Of a DNA stretch of 50,040 nt, positions 17,933-25,610 are shown one piece after another. Position 1 is the first letter of the stretch, and each line of letters opens with the position of its first letter. The notes beneath the pieces were generated by a model that had not been told where the DNA came from, searched no databases, and saw nothing but the letters and a program-made list of their open reading frames with translations. The DNA comes from a virus. The DNA is taken from IMG/VR virus record IMGVR_UViG_3300042458_002566, positions 1-50,040 of that record. One strand, 5' to 3'. The translations under genes and the position numbers were made by a program.

Positions 17933-19309
17933 ATGTCGCAAGACAATGCAAGATTAAACGAACTGCAAGGTGCACTTCGTGGAAAGATGGCCGATAATAA
18001 GGCCATTGCGGATTCATTCCGTGTAGAAGACGGCACAGTTGTCGTCACCCCTGAGCAGAAGACAGCGTTCGACAAGAACATGTCAGACATCAAGGAAATC
18101 AAGAGCCTCATTGACGGTATGCAGACAATGAACAGCGTTGATTCTTGGGCTTCACAGCCAGCAGAAAGTGTTGCAGGTTCATTCGCTGCAGCAAGTGCAG
18201 AAGTTGCACAGCTTTCAAGCCGTGAAATCAAGTCAATCGGCGAAATGTTCTTGGACTCAGCTGAATTCAAGACACTCGCAAACGGCCGTAACGGCGCAAA
18301 CATGGTTGCACCATGGCAGGTAAAGGCTTCGTTCACATCTGGTTCATACAATGTGAAGGACGTTTACTCAGCACTTCCTGGCACTGACGTAACAAACAGC
18401 CGTCTTGGCTCGTTTGGTTCAGTACAGCGCGATGCGATGATTACACAGCCAATGCGCACAAAGCGTGTTCGTGACTTGTTCCCAGTTCGCACAACAACTG
18501 CTGCTGTTATTGAGTACTTCCGTCAGCTCGGTTTCACCACTCCTATCCAGGAGGGTTACGGCTACGCTGCTGGTGTTAACTCGGCATCAACAATCGCAGA
18601 GCGTAACGGTGGAAACAACGCATTCGCGTTGAAGCCACAGTCATCATTCTCATTCGTTGGTGAGCAGGCTCCTGTTCGCACATTGGCACACTGGGAAGCT
18701 GCACACCGCAACGTCCTTGCCGATGAGCCACAGCTGCGTTCAATCATCGACAACGAATTGATGTACGGCCTTCGTTTGTTGGAAGACAACCAAATCCTCA
18801 ATGGCGACGGCGCTGGCGAGAACCTCTTGGGCGTTTTGAACACACCAAACATCCAGACATACGCCTGGTCAGATGGTGCAACACTTCCAGTAGCAGACAC
18901 CAAGGCTGATGCAATCCGTCGTGCCGCAACACTCTCGTTCTTGGCTTACTACGAGCCATCGGGCGTTGTATTGCACCCGAACGACTGGGAAGACATCGAG
19001 TTGACGAAGGACGAGCAGGGTCAATACCTCATCGCAGTTTCGGTTGCAATGGGTGGCGAGCCACGCGTTTGGAGAATGCCAGTTATCGACACTCCAGCAA
19101 TGACAGAAGGAACCGGCCTCGTCGGCGCCTTCGGTACTGCTGCACAGCTGTACGACCGCGAGCAGGCTTCAATCCGAATTTCGGAACAGCACTCAGACTT
19201 CTTCGTGCGCAACGCAATCGTGATTCTTGCAGAACAGAGACTTGCTCTCGCTGTTAAGCGTCCAGAAGCGTTCGTTTCGATTGACTTCGACGGAGCTCCA
19301 GAAGCGTAA
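17933..19309 (+). CDS. Major capsid protein, HK97 fold
   Basis: 458 residues, a typical length for the HK97-type phage_capsid family. It starts at ATG with AGGAGC 7 nt upstream. Residues ~1-75 form a charged helical N-terminal region like the scaffold (delta) domain of self-scaffolding capsids. The body has the family's pattern: a PMRTKRVRDLFPV-type E-loop and spine-helix area, FAL-KPQSSFSF beta strands, RTLAHWEAAHRNVLADEPQLRSIIDNEL spine-like helix, then GDGAGENLLGVLNT, the P-domain GVVLHPNDWEDIEL and the final NAIVILAEQRLALAVKRPEAFVSIDF. Expressed from its own leader and closed by a strong terminator, as expected for a very highly expressed gene. LSSREIKS near residue 97 sits where N-terminal processing could occur, but no cleavage is proven. 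Confidence 0.93.
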   Translation: MSQDNARLNELQGALRGKMADNKAIADSFRVEDGTVVVTPEQKTAFDKNMSDIKEIKSLIDGMQTMNSVDSWASQPAESVAGSFAAASAEVAQLSSREIKSIGEMFLDSAEFKTLANGRNGANMVAPWQVKASFTSGSYNVKDVYSALPGTDVTNSRLGSFGSVQRDAMITQPMRTKRVRDLFPVRTTTAAVIEYFRQLGFTTPIQEGYGYAAGVNSASTIAERNGGNNAFALKPQSSFSFVGEQAPVRTLAHWEAAHRNVLADEPQLRSIIDNELMYGLRLLEDNQILNGDGAGENLLGVLNTPNIQTYAWSDGATLPVADTKADAIRRAATLSFLAYYEPSGVVLHPNDWEDIELTKDEQGQYLIAVSVAMGGEPRVWRMPVIDTPAMTEGTGLVGAFGTAAQLYDREQASIRISEQHSDFFVRNAIVILAEQRLALAVKRPEAFVSIDFDGAPEA

Positions 19310-19322
19310 TTCAAACCAAGTA

Positions 19323-19370
19323 AAAGCAAACCTCACGTTTCCAGCAATGGGGGCGTGAGGTTTTTGCTTT
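19323..19370 (+). terminator. Strong intrinsic terminator after the capsid gene
   Basis: CCTCACG (19331-19337) pairs with CGTGAGG (19354-19360), followed by TTTTTGCTTT. The flanking AAAGCAAA can extend the stem by pairing with the T-rich tail, making it partly bidirectional. It lies 21 nt downstream of the capsid stop. Confidence 0.9.
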
Positions 19371-19385
19371 ATATAGGATGATTTC

Positions 19386-19919
19386 ATGAAAGAAAATGAA
19401 GCATTTAGATATGTGGGAATTTTCCCAGACTTTCAGAATCTACTGAATAAGGTTTTATCCTTCAATGACCTAGATTGGAGTGAATATAAGGGTAGAAAAA
19501 ACACAGGGGGGATAGCCAGTTATCACACCGAGACAATCCCGTTGAAGTATTCTCCAAAGTCCAATGAGTACAGTCCAGAAAAGCACCAACATTACGAACA
19601 ATTCAGTTCGGACATAATGGAAATATGCAAAATTGCAGGAGAATCCATTGGTCAAGTTTCAGAAACGTCCTCGATGTTGACAAGGATGAACCCTGGAGGG
19701 ATTATTAAGCCGCATAAAGACCAGGGGGTGGTCACCAGAAACACTCACAGAATACACATACCTATTGTCACAAATAGCTCCTGCACATTCACGGTTGGTG
19801 GTATTTCTAAGAATTTAAAACCAGGGGAGATTTGGGTGATAGACAACACCAACAGGGTTCACAGAGTCGACAACAATGGCTCCACTCATAGGATTCACAT
19901 GATTGTTGACGCTGGCTAG
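19386..19919 (+). CDS. Aspartyl/asparaginyl beta-hydroxylase-like Fe(II)/2-oxoglutarate oxygenase
   Basis: 177 residues with the double-stranded beta-helix signature. PHKDQG supplies the HxD pair (H110, D112), the distal iron-binding His is in RVHRVDN (H159), and R169 in THRIHMIV is a candidate for 2-oxoglutarate binding. RIHIPIVT and LKPGEIWVIDN are typical core strands. The family hydroxylates Asp/Asn side chains or small substrates; the target here is unknown. It follows the capsid terminator by 15 nt, so it needs read-through or its own promoter. It is one of three 2OG-oxygenase-like genes in this window, but they belong to different subfamilies (this one AspH-like, the other two TauD-like). 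Confidence 0.85.
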   Translation: MKENEAFRYVGIFPDFQNLLNKVLSFNDLDWSEYKGRKNTGGIASYHTETIPLKYSPKSNEYSPEKHQHYEQFSSDIMEICKIAGESIGQVSETSSMLTRMNPGGIIKPHKDQGVVTRNTHRIHIPIVTNSSCTFTVGGISKNLKPGEIWVIDNTNRVHRVDNNGSTHRIHMIVDAG

Positions 19920-19970
19920 TGTTATCATTTATTGTCCTTCAAACCAATAAAAATATGGGAGAATTGTGAA

Positions 19971-21926
19971 ATGAACGAAATAGATGACGACCAACTTTTC
20001 GAAGAATTGCTCAATCTCAAGGTTGAAGTGGTATCAGAAGTAGATGACGAAGAATTAATGCCTATATACGACGAGTACTTCTCGTCAAAAGTGTTTGATA
20101 ATTACTCGGATGATTTTGACTCTTTCGAGGACAACGAAACAAAAGCATCAGACAGTCCGTGCTGGGACGGTTATAAGCAAATCGGGATGAAGAGAAGCAA
20201 GGCCGGAAAGATGGTTCCAAACTGCGTTCCGGTAGATGAGAAATCAGCAAAGCAAAAACTAAAAGACCCAAAGGGTGGTTTGACAGCAGCTGGGAGAGCG
20301 CACTTCAACAGAACAGAAGGCTCAAACCTAAAGCCTGGAGTGAAGGGTGCTGCTGATACGCCAGAGAAGATGCGTCGCAAGGGTTCATTCCTAACAAGAT
20401 TTTTTACGAATCCATCAGGCCCAATGGTCGATGAAAAAGGTAGAGCAACACGTTTGGCTCTTTCTGCTGCAGCTTGGGGTGAAAGAGTTCCAAAGAATGC
20501 AGAAGATGCAGCGAAGCTTGCCGCTAAGGGCAAGAGACTTCTTGAGAGATACCAGAACACAAAGAAAAAAGATGATTCTGAATCAGTAGAAGAAAAGCAA
20601 CTTCAAGGACAGACCATAGGTCAGCAGCGCGGTGGAACAATTGGCGCAACAGCCCAGGGTTCGCTCGACATGGTTGATGCTGACGGCGACGGAATGATTT
20701 TTGATGGCACGCCAGATGAACAGCGAGTTCCGTACAAGCGTCAAAGCAACACTGACTATGAAAAGCGACGTAGAAAATTTGTACGTGGACAGCTTGCATC
20801 TCAAGGCATCAAGCCGAACAGGGACGTAGCAGACCGTTCAAAGAAAGAAAGAGACGCAAGAGCTAGAGCAAGAGCTGCTTTTGACAAGCAGACGGTGCGA
20901 GCTGGGGCTGAAGCGCAAGCACAAATCGGTAGAGCAAACACGGATGCAGCAAGAGATAGAAGAAATCAAGCGCAAAGTGACAGACTTACCGGTCAGGCAC
21001 AGCGCTCATCTGCTGCAGATAGAAAACCAGCGGACAGAATCGATAATTCTCCGCCAGCTCGTCGAATCGATTCGGCAGAGCGAGTTCAGGCGAATCGTGG
21101 AAAAACAACTGGAGTTTCTGACGCTGCTACACGTCGCGGTCAAACCGACTCACGTAGACCAACAAGCGCCGATGATAGACGTCGTCCTGACTCGATTGAC
21201 AAGGGAACTGGCAACAGAGTTGCTGGTGACCAGCCGGTTCGTGTGGGTCGTCAAGAAGCACAGGGAACAAGAGACGCCGCAACTCGCCGCGGTCAAACAG
21301 ACTCACGCCGCCCTACAAGCGCCGACGATAGGAGACGCCCAGACAGCGTTGACAGAGGAACTGGAAACCGAGTAGCAGGAGACCAACCAGTTCGTGTCGG
21401 CCGTCAAGAAGCTCAAGGAACAAGAGATGCTGCAACACGTCGTGGTCAGACGGATTCGCGCAGACCAACGAGCGCAGATGACCGCAGAGGCGCCGACAGA
21501 ACAGACCGTTCAGCCCCAAATAGAAAACCAGATTCGGCTGATAGAGCCAGTCGGTCCGAGTATAAGCCGGGATACATTCTGGAAGACGCTGATGGACAGT
21601 TGCAGCAATACGACGGAAAGGACCCAAAAGACAGGGAATACATCAAAGAACAGCGTGATGGAACACTCCAGCTGTATGGTCCTGACAAAAGAACAGGAGC
21701 AAATGATAAACGTCGTCCTGACAACATCGACCGCTCCAATCCAAACAAGATTAAACCGGGTAACCGTAGACGGGACGATATTCGCCCTGTTGGCAAACCA
21801 ACCATAGACCGTCCAAGAATTGGTGAATCACGCGGCAGCCAAGGACCAACAATAGACCGTCCTCGATTGCCGGGCAATCAGTACAAAAGAACATCTGGCC
21901 AAAATCGCAACATAAGAAATTTCTGA
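19971..21926 (+). CDS. DUF6321-like protein with EF-hand-like loop and Arg/Asp repeats
   Basis: 651 residues from ATG 19971 (GGGAGAA upstream); a TTG 13 codons earlier is less likely. Order: an acidic N-terminus (1-55); a short CW-x-GYKQIGMKRS...VPNCVP segment near 62-85; a conserved block at ~90-165 (GGLTAAGRAHFNRTEGSNLKP, KGSFLTRFFTNP, LALSAAAWGE) matching what I know as DUF6321, common in phage proteins; a DADGDGMIFDGT loop near 240 with the spacing of a calcium-binding EF-hand or dockerin loop; then ~350 disordered residues rich in Arg, Asp, Gln and Thr, including three 51-residue units. The tail can bind nucleic acid or capsid interior by charge, which is inference. Its stop overlaps the nuclease start (TGATG). 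Confidence 0.75.
   Translation: MNEIDDDQLFEELLNLKVEVVSEVDDEELMPIYDEYFSSKVFDNYSDDFDSFEDNETKASDSPCWDGYKQIGMKRSKAGKMVPNCVPVDEKSAKQKLKDPKGGLTAAGRAHFNRTEGSNLKPGVKGAADTPEKMRRKGSFLTRFFTNPSGPMVDEKGRATRLALSAAAWGERVPKNAEDAAKLAAKGKRLLERYQNTKKKDDSESVEEKQLQGQTIGQQRGGTIGATAQGSLDMVDADGDGMIFDGTPDEQRVPYKRQSNTDYEKRRRKFVRGQLASQGIKPNRDVADRSKKERDARARARAAFDKQTVRAGAEAQAQIGRANTDAARDRRNQAQSDRLTGQAQRSSAADRKPADRIDNSPPARRIDSAERVQANRGKTTGVSDAATRRGQTDSRRPTSADDRRRPDSIDKGTGNRVAGDQPVRVGRQEAQGTRDAATRRGQTDSRRPTSADDRRRPDSVDRGTGNRVAGDQPVRVGRQEAQGTRDAATRRGQTDSRRPTSADDRRGADRTDRSAPNRKPDSADRASRSEYKPGYILEDADGQLQQYDGKDPKDREYIKEQRDGTLQLYGPDKRTGANDKRRPDNIDRSNPNKIKPGNRRRDDIRPVGKPTIDRPRIGESRGSQGPTIDRPRLPGNQYKRTSGQNRNIRNF
21120..21488 (+). 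repeat. Two and a half 153-nt units encoding a 51-aa repeat
   Basis: Units start at 21120, 21273 and 21426 with DAATRRGQTDSRRPTSADDR. Between units 1 and 2, 13 of the first 24 codons differ and every difference is synonymous. The third unit diverges after about 22 residues. Confidence 0.9.
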
Positions 21927-22321
21927 TGCAGCGATTTTGGTATGGGGCTACAGTCCTCAACGTCGTTGATGGTGACACGATTGATTTGATGATAGACCTT
22001 GGTTTTAGCATCCATCACAAAATTCGTGTTCGCTTGTATGGAGTAAATACTCCTGAATCAAGAACCAAAGACCTTGCAGAAAAAGAGATGGGTCTTAAGG
22101 CTAAGTCGTTCACCAAGGACTGGTTGACAAGCCATAAATGGGTATTTGTTAACACCATTCCAGACAAGAATGACAAATATGGGCGTGTTCTTGCACGAAT
22201 CTACAGCTCAGACAAGATAGACGACCCAACGACAGCATGTCTCAACAAGGACATCATTCAGTCTGGTTACGCAAGAGAATATTTCGGCGTCGGCGATAAA
22301 ACCTGGACCGAATTTAAGTAA
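21926..22321 (+). CDS. Staphylococcal nuclease-like (thermonuclease) protein
   Basis: 131 residues. It has the SNase core: VVDGDTIDL (D17 and D20, calcium ligands), RVRLYGVNTPE (R36 and E44, equivalent to catalytic Arg35 and Glu43) and KYGRVLARI (R87). The length is that of a single SNase domain without signal peptide, so it should act in the cytoplasm, cutting DNA or RNA 5' of phosphates. Start overlaps the previous stop by one base and its stop overlaps the ferredoxin start by one base (TAATG), so the three are translationally coupled. It could degrade host nucleic acid for nucleotide recycling alongside the ribonucleotide reductase, but that link is inference. Confidence 0.92.
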   Translation: MQRFWYGATVLNVVDGDTIDLMIDLGFSIHHKIRVRLYGVNTPESRTKDLAEKEMGLKAKSFTKDWLTSHKWVFVNTIPDKNDKYGRVLARIYSSDKIDDPTTACLNKDIIQSGYAREYFGVGDKTWTEFK

Positions 22322-22566
22322 TGAGAGTGTGGATTGACCAAGACTTATGCACTGGAGACGGACTATGTGCAGAGATAGCCCCAGATGTTTTTCACATGAT
22401 GCCAGACGGTCTTGCGTATGTGCGCGAAGGGGACAAGATTTATGCGGCCGCTGTGGGGAATCCAGAGGGCGCACAAGGAATGGCATCTTTCGCAGACGAA
22501 AGACTATCTGACGTAGTAGAAGCCGCCGAAGAGTGCCCTGGCGAGTGCATCTTCATTGAGCCGTAA
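22321..22566 (+). CDS. Small [3Fe-4S]-type ferredoxin
   Basis: 81 residues. Conserved features of single-cluster actinobacterial ferredoxins: CTGDGLCAEIAPDVF, which lacks one of the four cysteines of a [4Fe-4S] motif, and the C-terminal CPGECI. With three cluster cysteines (C10, C16 and C72; C76 is extra) a [3Fe-4S] cluster is expected. Such ferredoxins pass electrons to cytochromes P450 or other oxygenases. In a phage this is an auxiliary redox gene; possible partners in the window are the ribonucleotide reductase or the oxygenases, but none is linked by proof. The gene is translationally coupled to the nuclease gene. Confidence 0.9.
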   Translation: MRVWIDQDLCTGDGLCAEIAPDVFHMMPDGLAYVREGDKIYAAAVGNPEGAQGMASFADERLSDVVEAAEECPGECIFIEP

Positions 22567-22568
22567 AT

Positions 22569-23177
22569 GTGGAGCAATCACTAGAAGCAAAAGCATGGCT
22601 TAACTGCGACCCAAAACACCTCTGGTTATTTGACAAGTTAATTGTTTCCAGGCTCTCCGGACATATCTGTGGACCACGTGGAACCCCCGTTCCGAAGCCG
22701 GGTGAGTACTTCGTGAAACCAGTAATGAATATCGAGGGCATGGGAGAAAAAGCAAGAAAAATATACATAGAAGAAGACACAACAGAACTTCTGCACCCAG
22801 GCGAGTTCTGGTGTGAGGTTTTCGAGGGAGAACACCTAAGCATTGACTACAAGGGGTATCAGCCAATCCTTAAAACAGTTGGGACAAAGCATTTAGAGCG
22901 CCCCTATCAAAGATTCACTAAATGGGAAAAAACAGATAAATGGCACCCTCTGCCACAGTTCATAGGGTTAATCCCGCTTCAGTACAGGACAATCAACTGC
23001 GAGTTTATTGGTGGCAAACTAATCGAAATTCACCTAAGAGAAAATTCGGACTTTGCCTATGGCAATGATTCGATGATTCCAGTATGGAAAGACGAGCCAG
23101 ACCCAAAGCCAGAGGGTTATAGGTTTATCAGCGACGAGGGGACCGAGTTAGAACGTATAGGAATATACGTTAAGTAG
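22569..23177 (+). CDS. Hypothetical phage protein, 202 aa
   Basis: Begins with GTG 2 nt after the ferredoxin stop. The protein is rich in Trp, Tyr, Pro and Lys, with YFVKPVMNIEGMGEKARKIYI, HPGEFWCEVFEGEHLSIDY and a late ENSDFAYGND segment. This alternation loosely recalls ATP-grasp proteins (a Lys before a Gly loop, paired acidic residues late), but the protein is short and I give it no family. Last gene of the long left plus-strand unit; it ends head to head with a small minus-strand gene 1 nt away. Confidence 0.7.
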   Translation: MEQSLEAKAWLNCDPKHLWLFDKLIVSRLSGHICGPRGTPVPKPGEYFVKPVMNIEGMGEKARKIYIEEDTTELLHPGEFWCEVFEGEHLSIDYKGYQPILKTVGTKHLERPYQRFTKWEKTDKWHPLPQFIGLIPLQYRTINCEFIGGKLIEIHLRENSDFAYGNDSMIPVWKDEPDPKPEGYRFISDEGTELERIGIYVK

Positions 23178-23178
23178 C

Positions 23179-23334
23179 CTAGAAGCCTAGCTTCTGCCTC
23201 TCGAATTCTTTCCATTCACGGAACGAACCTGCACCGTAGCCATCGTATGACTCAACCGAGTTCATAACGAATCTATGAATGGACACTACTGCTGTTGCTG
23301 TTAAAATTAAGACGATGTAGAACATAACGTACAT
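23179..23334 (-). CDS. Small membrane protein, 51 aa
   Basis: Minus-strand frame ATG to TAG: one N-terminal hydrophobic helix of about 17 residues (MYVMFYIVLILTATAVV) followed by a polar tail with SVESYDGYGAGSFREWKEFERQ. No convincing ribosome-binding site precedes the ATG, so expression is uncertain, but the hydrophobic/polar division and use of the otherwise empty space support it. Topology would put a Trp/Glu-rich tail on one side of the membrane. It is divergent from the next small membrane gene, 66 nt away. Confidence 0.5.
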   Translation of the reverse strand: MYVMFYIVLILTATAVVSIHRFVMNSVESYDGYGAGSFREWKEFERQKLGF

Positions 23335-23400
23335 TATGGCGTGCAATCTTGTTATAAGATGAACCTATAGATAGTATCTCTAGAATAGATGGGACCAATC

Positions 23401-23547
23401 ATGAATGTAAATAAGCTAAAAATTGGTAAAAAGAACTCATTGATACTTACTGTTGCTATTGCTCTATTTGTTGCTGTAACTTCAATTCCATTGGTAAAAA
23501 AACTATGGAATAAAATGAGCTTTATCAACTCTGAGATGTTTGAGTAG
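23401..23547 (+). CDS. Small membrane protein, 48 aa
   Basis: ATG preceded by GGGACC. A Lys-rich N-terminus (NKLKIGKKN) is followed by one transmembrane helix (SLILTVAIALFVAVTSIPLV) and a short basic tail. By the positive-inside rule the orientation is ambiguous. The last 23 nt overlap the end of the minus-strand gene 23525-23824. The spacer between this gene and the divergent 23179-23334 gene holds AT-rich promoter-like sequence (TATAAGATGAACCTATAGATAG). Confidence 0.5.
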   Translation: MNVNKLKIGKKNSLILTVAIALFVAVTSIPLVKKLWNKMSFINSEMFE

Positions 23548-23824
23548 GTCCACCCTTTTTCTCGTACCGCTCATAGAGATTCGCTACAGCAGCATCTGGC
23601 GTACTCCCAACTCCAATCATTTCTGATTTTTCAGACATCCAAAAATCTACGGCATCACAATCATCGCCGAATACATATTCCGAAATTCCAGTTTCGTCAA
23701 AACTCTTAAAATTAGCAATTGCGAACCATTCCCCACCTTCATATATCCCGCTATATCTGGATTGAAAAATTGCGACCTGATAAAGGTCGTATCTTGGTTC
23801 GAACATCACGTCAAAATCCATCAT
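23525..23824 (-). CDS. Hypothetical protein, 99 aa
   Basis: Its ATG overlaps the stop of the upstream TauD-like gene by one base, so it belongs to the same minus-strand unit. It is acidic and aromatic-rich (MMDFDVMFEPRYDLYQVAIF, EGGEWFAIANFKSF), probably a small alpha/beta fold, ending in a helix VANLYERYEKKG. No cysteine motif beyond a single Cys, and no family recognised. Confidence 0.65.
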   Translation of the reverse strand: MMDFDVMFEPRYDLYQVAIFQSRYSGIYEGGEWFAIANFKSFDETGISEYVFGDDCDAVDFWMSEKSEMIGVGSTPDAAVANLYERYEKKGGPTQTSQS

Positions 23825-24624
23825 TAGTTGAACTCGGTGGTAATCATATGGCCATTAACGTGCTCTGGCGGTGGCATTTCACGCACCACAAGCATCCTCT
23901 GAACCCATCTATCCGTTCCGTCATATCGTGGTTGAAATGGCTTTCGTCCATGGACGGTGCAATCGTTATTTATAACAAGTAAGTCACCGGTCTTCAAGAC
24001 AACCTCTTTTGTTGAATCATTAACCGCATCACGCATTTCCTTGAGTGCTCTTTGAGCCTGCATGCGAGATTCTTCAGTCCCATCTCCAACGGCTTTCATG
24101 AACCAAGAGTCGTAAGTTATCTTCCATCCTGGATTAGCGTCCCTATTTGTTTCTTCAAGTATCGCCGTCCTAACATCGATATCTGGCTGTCCATCTGACC
24201 TAAAACTCTGGTCAATCTGAGTTGTAAACCATTCTTTTTGAAGCACAGAAATTGCCTCTTGACTTAATCTTGGAACGATGTCGAAATCATCAGCGTAAGT
24301 GGTTGCCACCGCATCATCACCGCGCAAGCAAAGAAGAAGGACGTATGAAGGCCTGTATGGATGGAATGATGACTCGGTATGCATCTCCAGCTCAACTTTC
24401 GATGATGTTGATATCTGCTGGTATTCAGTCTTATGAACTGGAACAAGATTTTGGATTAATCTTCCATTTTGTTCCTGGGCGTACGAAACAGGATGACCCA
24501 GCATGGAGCCGTACTCAATTAGTGCCTTTACGCTCTCAGGGGTGACCGAGTCTTCAATAACAGAGGTAGCTGGGGTTGGCGGTATTACGCCAATTCTCTG
24601 GTTTCTGTAAATCGTTATGCCCAT
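23824..24624 (-). CDS. TauD/TfdA-like Fe(II)/2-oxoglutarate dioxygenase
   Basis: 266 residues. The facial triad is visible: HTE (H82, E84) in a MHTESSFHPYRPSYVLLLCLRG context typical of clavaminate synthase/asparagine oxygenase relatives, and the distal His H225 in LLVINNDCTVHGRKPFQPRYDG, followed by Arg in DRWVQRMLV for 2-oxoglutarate. Length is within the TauD range. Such enzymes hydroxylate free amino acids, sulfonates or carrier-bound residues; the substrate is unknown. The gene follows the tRNA cluster on the same strand and is coupled to the 99-residue gene. Confidence 0.85.
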   Translation of the reverse strand: MGITIYRNQRIGVIPPTPATSVIEDSVTPESVKALIEYGSMLGHPVSYAQEQNGRLIQNLVPVHKTEYQQISTSSKVELEMHTESSFHPYRPSYVLLLCLRGDDAVATTYADDFDIVPRLSQEAISVLQKEWFTTQIDQSFRSDGQPDIDVRTAILEETNRDANPGWKITYDSWFMKAVGDGTEESRMQAQRALKEMRDAVNDSTKEVVLKTGDLLVINNDCTVHGRKPFQPRYDGTDRWVQRMLVVREMPPPEHVNGHMITTEFN

Positions 24625-24649
24625 AGGGGCTAAATTCTACCCCAGTTAG

Positions 24650-24721
24650 AGCCCGCTCTCGGGATTGAACCGAGGACCGCTTCATTACAAGTGAAGAGCT
24701 CTACCACTGAGCTAAACGGGC
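24650..24721 (-). tRNA. tRNA-Thr (TGT)
   Basis: Full cloverleaf on the minus strand: acceptor GCCCGTT with AGCGGGC (one G-T), D stem GCTC/GAGC, anticodon arm CTTCA-CTTGTAA-TGAAG giving TGT, and T arm CTCGG-TTCAATC-CCGAG. CCA is not encoded. Confidence 0.95.
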
Positions 24722-24726
24722 TTAGA

Positions 24727-24800
24727 CACGCAGTCTGGGAATTGAACCCAGAGACCTCCCGTTAGATTCCACGGGTGCTCTACCCCTGATGCTACTGCGT
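24727..24800 (-). tRNA. tRNA-like gene, identity unclear (abnormal anticodon loop)
   Basis: Acceptor ACGCAGT pairs perfectly with ACTGCGT, and the T arm CTGGG-TTCAATT-CCCAG is normal. The anticodon stem CCCGT/ACGGG encloses an 8-nt loop, GGAATCTA, rather than 7 nt, with no U33-anticodon-purine arrangement that fits. The D stem is degenerate (GCATC...GAGC) and position 8 is not T. It could be a decaying tRNA or one with an unusual loop; I assign no amino acid. Confidence 0.65.
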
Positions 24801-24820
24801 GCGTAAAAGCGTAACATAAG

Positions 24821-24910
24821 TGGAGGAGCGAGAGGGATTTGAACCCCCGGTCCGCGCAAACGGACTCCTGTTTTCAAGACAGGTGCAATAAGCCTCTCTG
24901 CCATCGCTCC
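24821..24910 (-). tRNA. tRNA-Ser (TGA)
   Basis: 90-nt class II tRNA: acceptor GGAGCGA/TCGCTCC, anticodon arm CCTGT-CTTGAAA-ACAGG (TGA), a long variable arm with GTCCG/CGGAC, T loop TTCAAAT and an encoded 3' CCA. Confidence 0.95.
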
Positions 24911-24993
24911 AAATAGTGCTTGCTAGACGCTCTAACTGCGCACCGACAGAAATATTAATGACGCCCTCTAGCAAGAGGCCATCGTCAGTATAG

Positions 24994-25069
24994 TGGCTGG
25001 CAAGGTAGGGCTCGAACCTACGACCCAGGGATTAACAGTCCCTTGCTCTGCCAACTGAGCTACTTGCCA
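24994..25069 (-). tRNA. tRNA-Asn (GTT)
   Basis: Acceptor TGGCAAG/CTTGCCA with discriminator G and encoded CCA; anticodon arm AGGGA-CTGTTAA-TCCCT (GTT); normal D and T arms. Confidence 0.95.
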
Positions 25070-25074
25070 CTGTG

Positions 25075-25147
25075 CGCGTCGGGTAGGACTCGAACCTACA
25101 GTCTACAGATTAGAAGTCTGTTGCCTTATCCATTTGGCCACCGACGC
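25075..25147 (-). tRNA. tRNA-Arg (TCT)
   Basis: Acceptor GCGTCGG/CCGACGC with discriminator G; anticodon arm ACAGA-CTTCTAA-TCTGT (TCT), decoding AGA/AGG, which this phage uses heavily; T arm GTAGG-TTCGAGT-CCTAC. First tRNA of the minus-strand cluster, 4 nt after an HNH gene stop. Confidence 0.95.
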
Positions 25148-25151
25148 ATAT

Positions 25152-25610
25152 TTACTTATTCTTGTTGTTCTTTCTATTTATTTTTATGCATTCTTTGCAT
25201 GTACGGTAGCTTGTCCCATCTTTTTTTGTGCGCTTTATCACTCCAAAAACTTCGAATTCATGACCACGCCTACAGTGGGTTCTCTCCCTGTTCGTCCAGC
25301 CATGTCTACCTTTTTTCATCATGTCTCTCATGTTCCCGGAGTTTGTATCAAGGAATAAATGCTCTGGATTAACACACGGTGGGTTGTCGCAATGATGACA
25401 CACAAGCATTCCTTTTGGGACATCGCCCTTGTGGAAAAGATAGCTTGATACATGCGCCCCAATCGCGGGCTTCTTGGTGTAGAAGGAAAAAGAACCATAA
25501 TTCCTGCTTGTTGGCGCACCAGTCCAAATCCAACAATCCGGAAACTTTTCATTACCAGACTTATCAACTTTCTGGAAAAATCTTTCAATATGTGGCATGT
25601 GCTTAGCCAT
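25152..25610 (-). CDS. HNH homing endonuclease
   Basis: 152 residues with AGGAG before the ATG. N-terminal PDCWIWTG segment (about 24-31), then the HNH core: AHVSSYLFHKGDVPKGMLVCHHCDNPPCVNPEHLF (about 52-86), with His, Asn and His in the expected places and paired zinc cysteines. The C-terminus has THCRRGHEF...YRTCKEC, a probable zinc finger. It nicks or cuts DNA and is likely a free-standing selfish gene: it sits between the tRNA cluster and a second HNH gene, and overlaps that gene's stop by 8 nt. Confidence 0.9.
   Translation of the reverse strand: MAKHMPHIERFFQKVDKSGNEKFPDCWIWTGAPTSRNYGSFSFYTKKPAIGAHVSSYLFHKGDVPKGMLVCHHCDNPPCVNPEHLFLDTNSGNMRDMMKKGRHGWTNRERTHCRRGHEFEVFGVIKRTKKDGTSYRTCKECIKINRKNNKNK

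Noticed and set aside
20881-21807. Two additional plus-strand frames inside the DUF6321-like gene
   Set aside because: Arg/Asp-rich repeats keep other frames open by chance; only the main frame gives a conserved repeat with synonymous changes.
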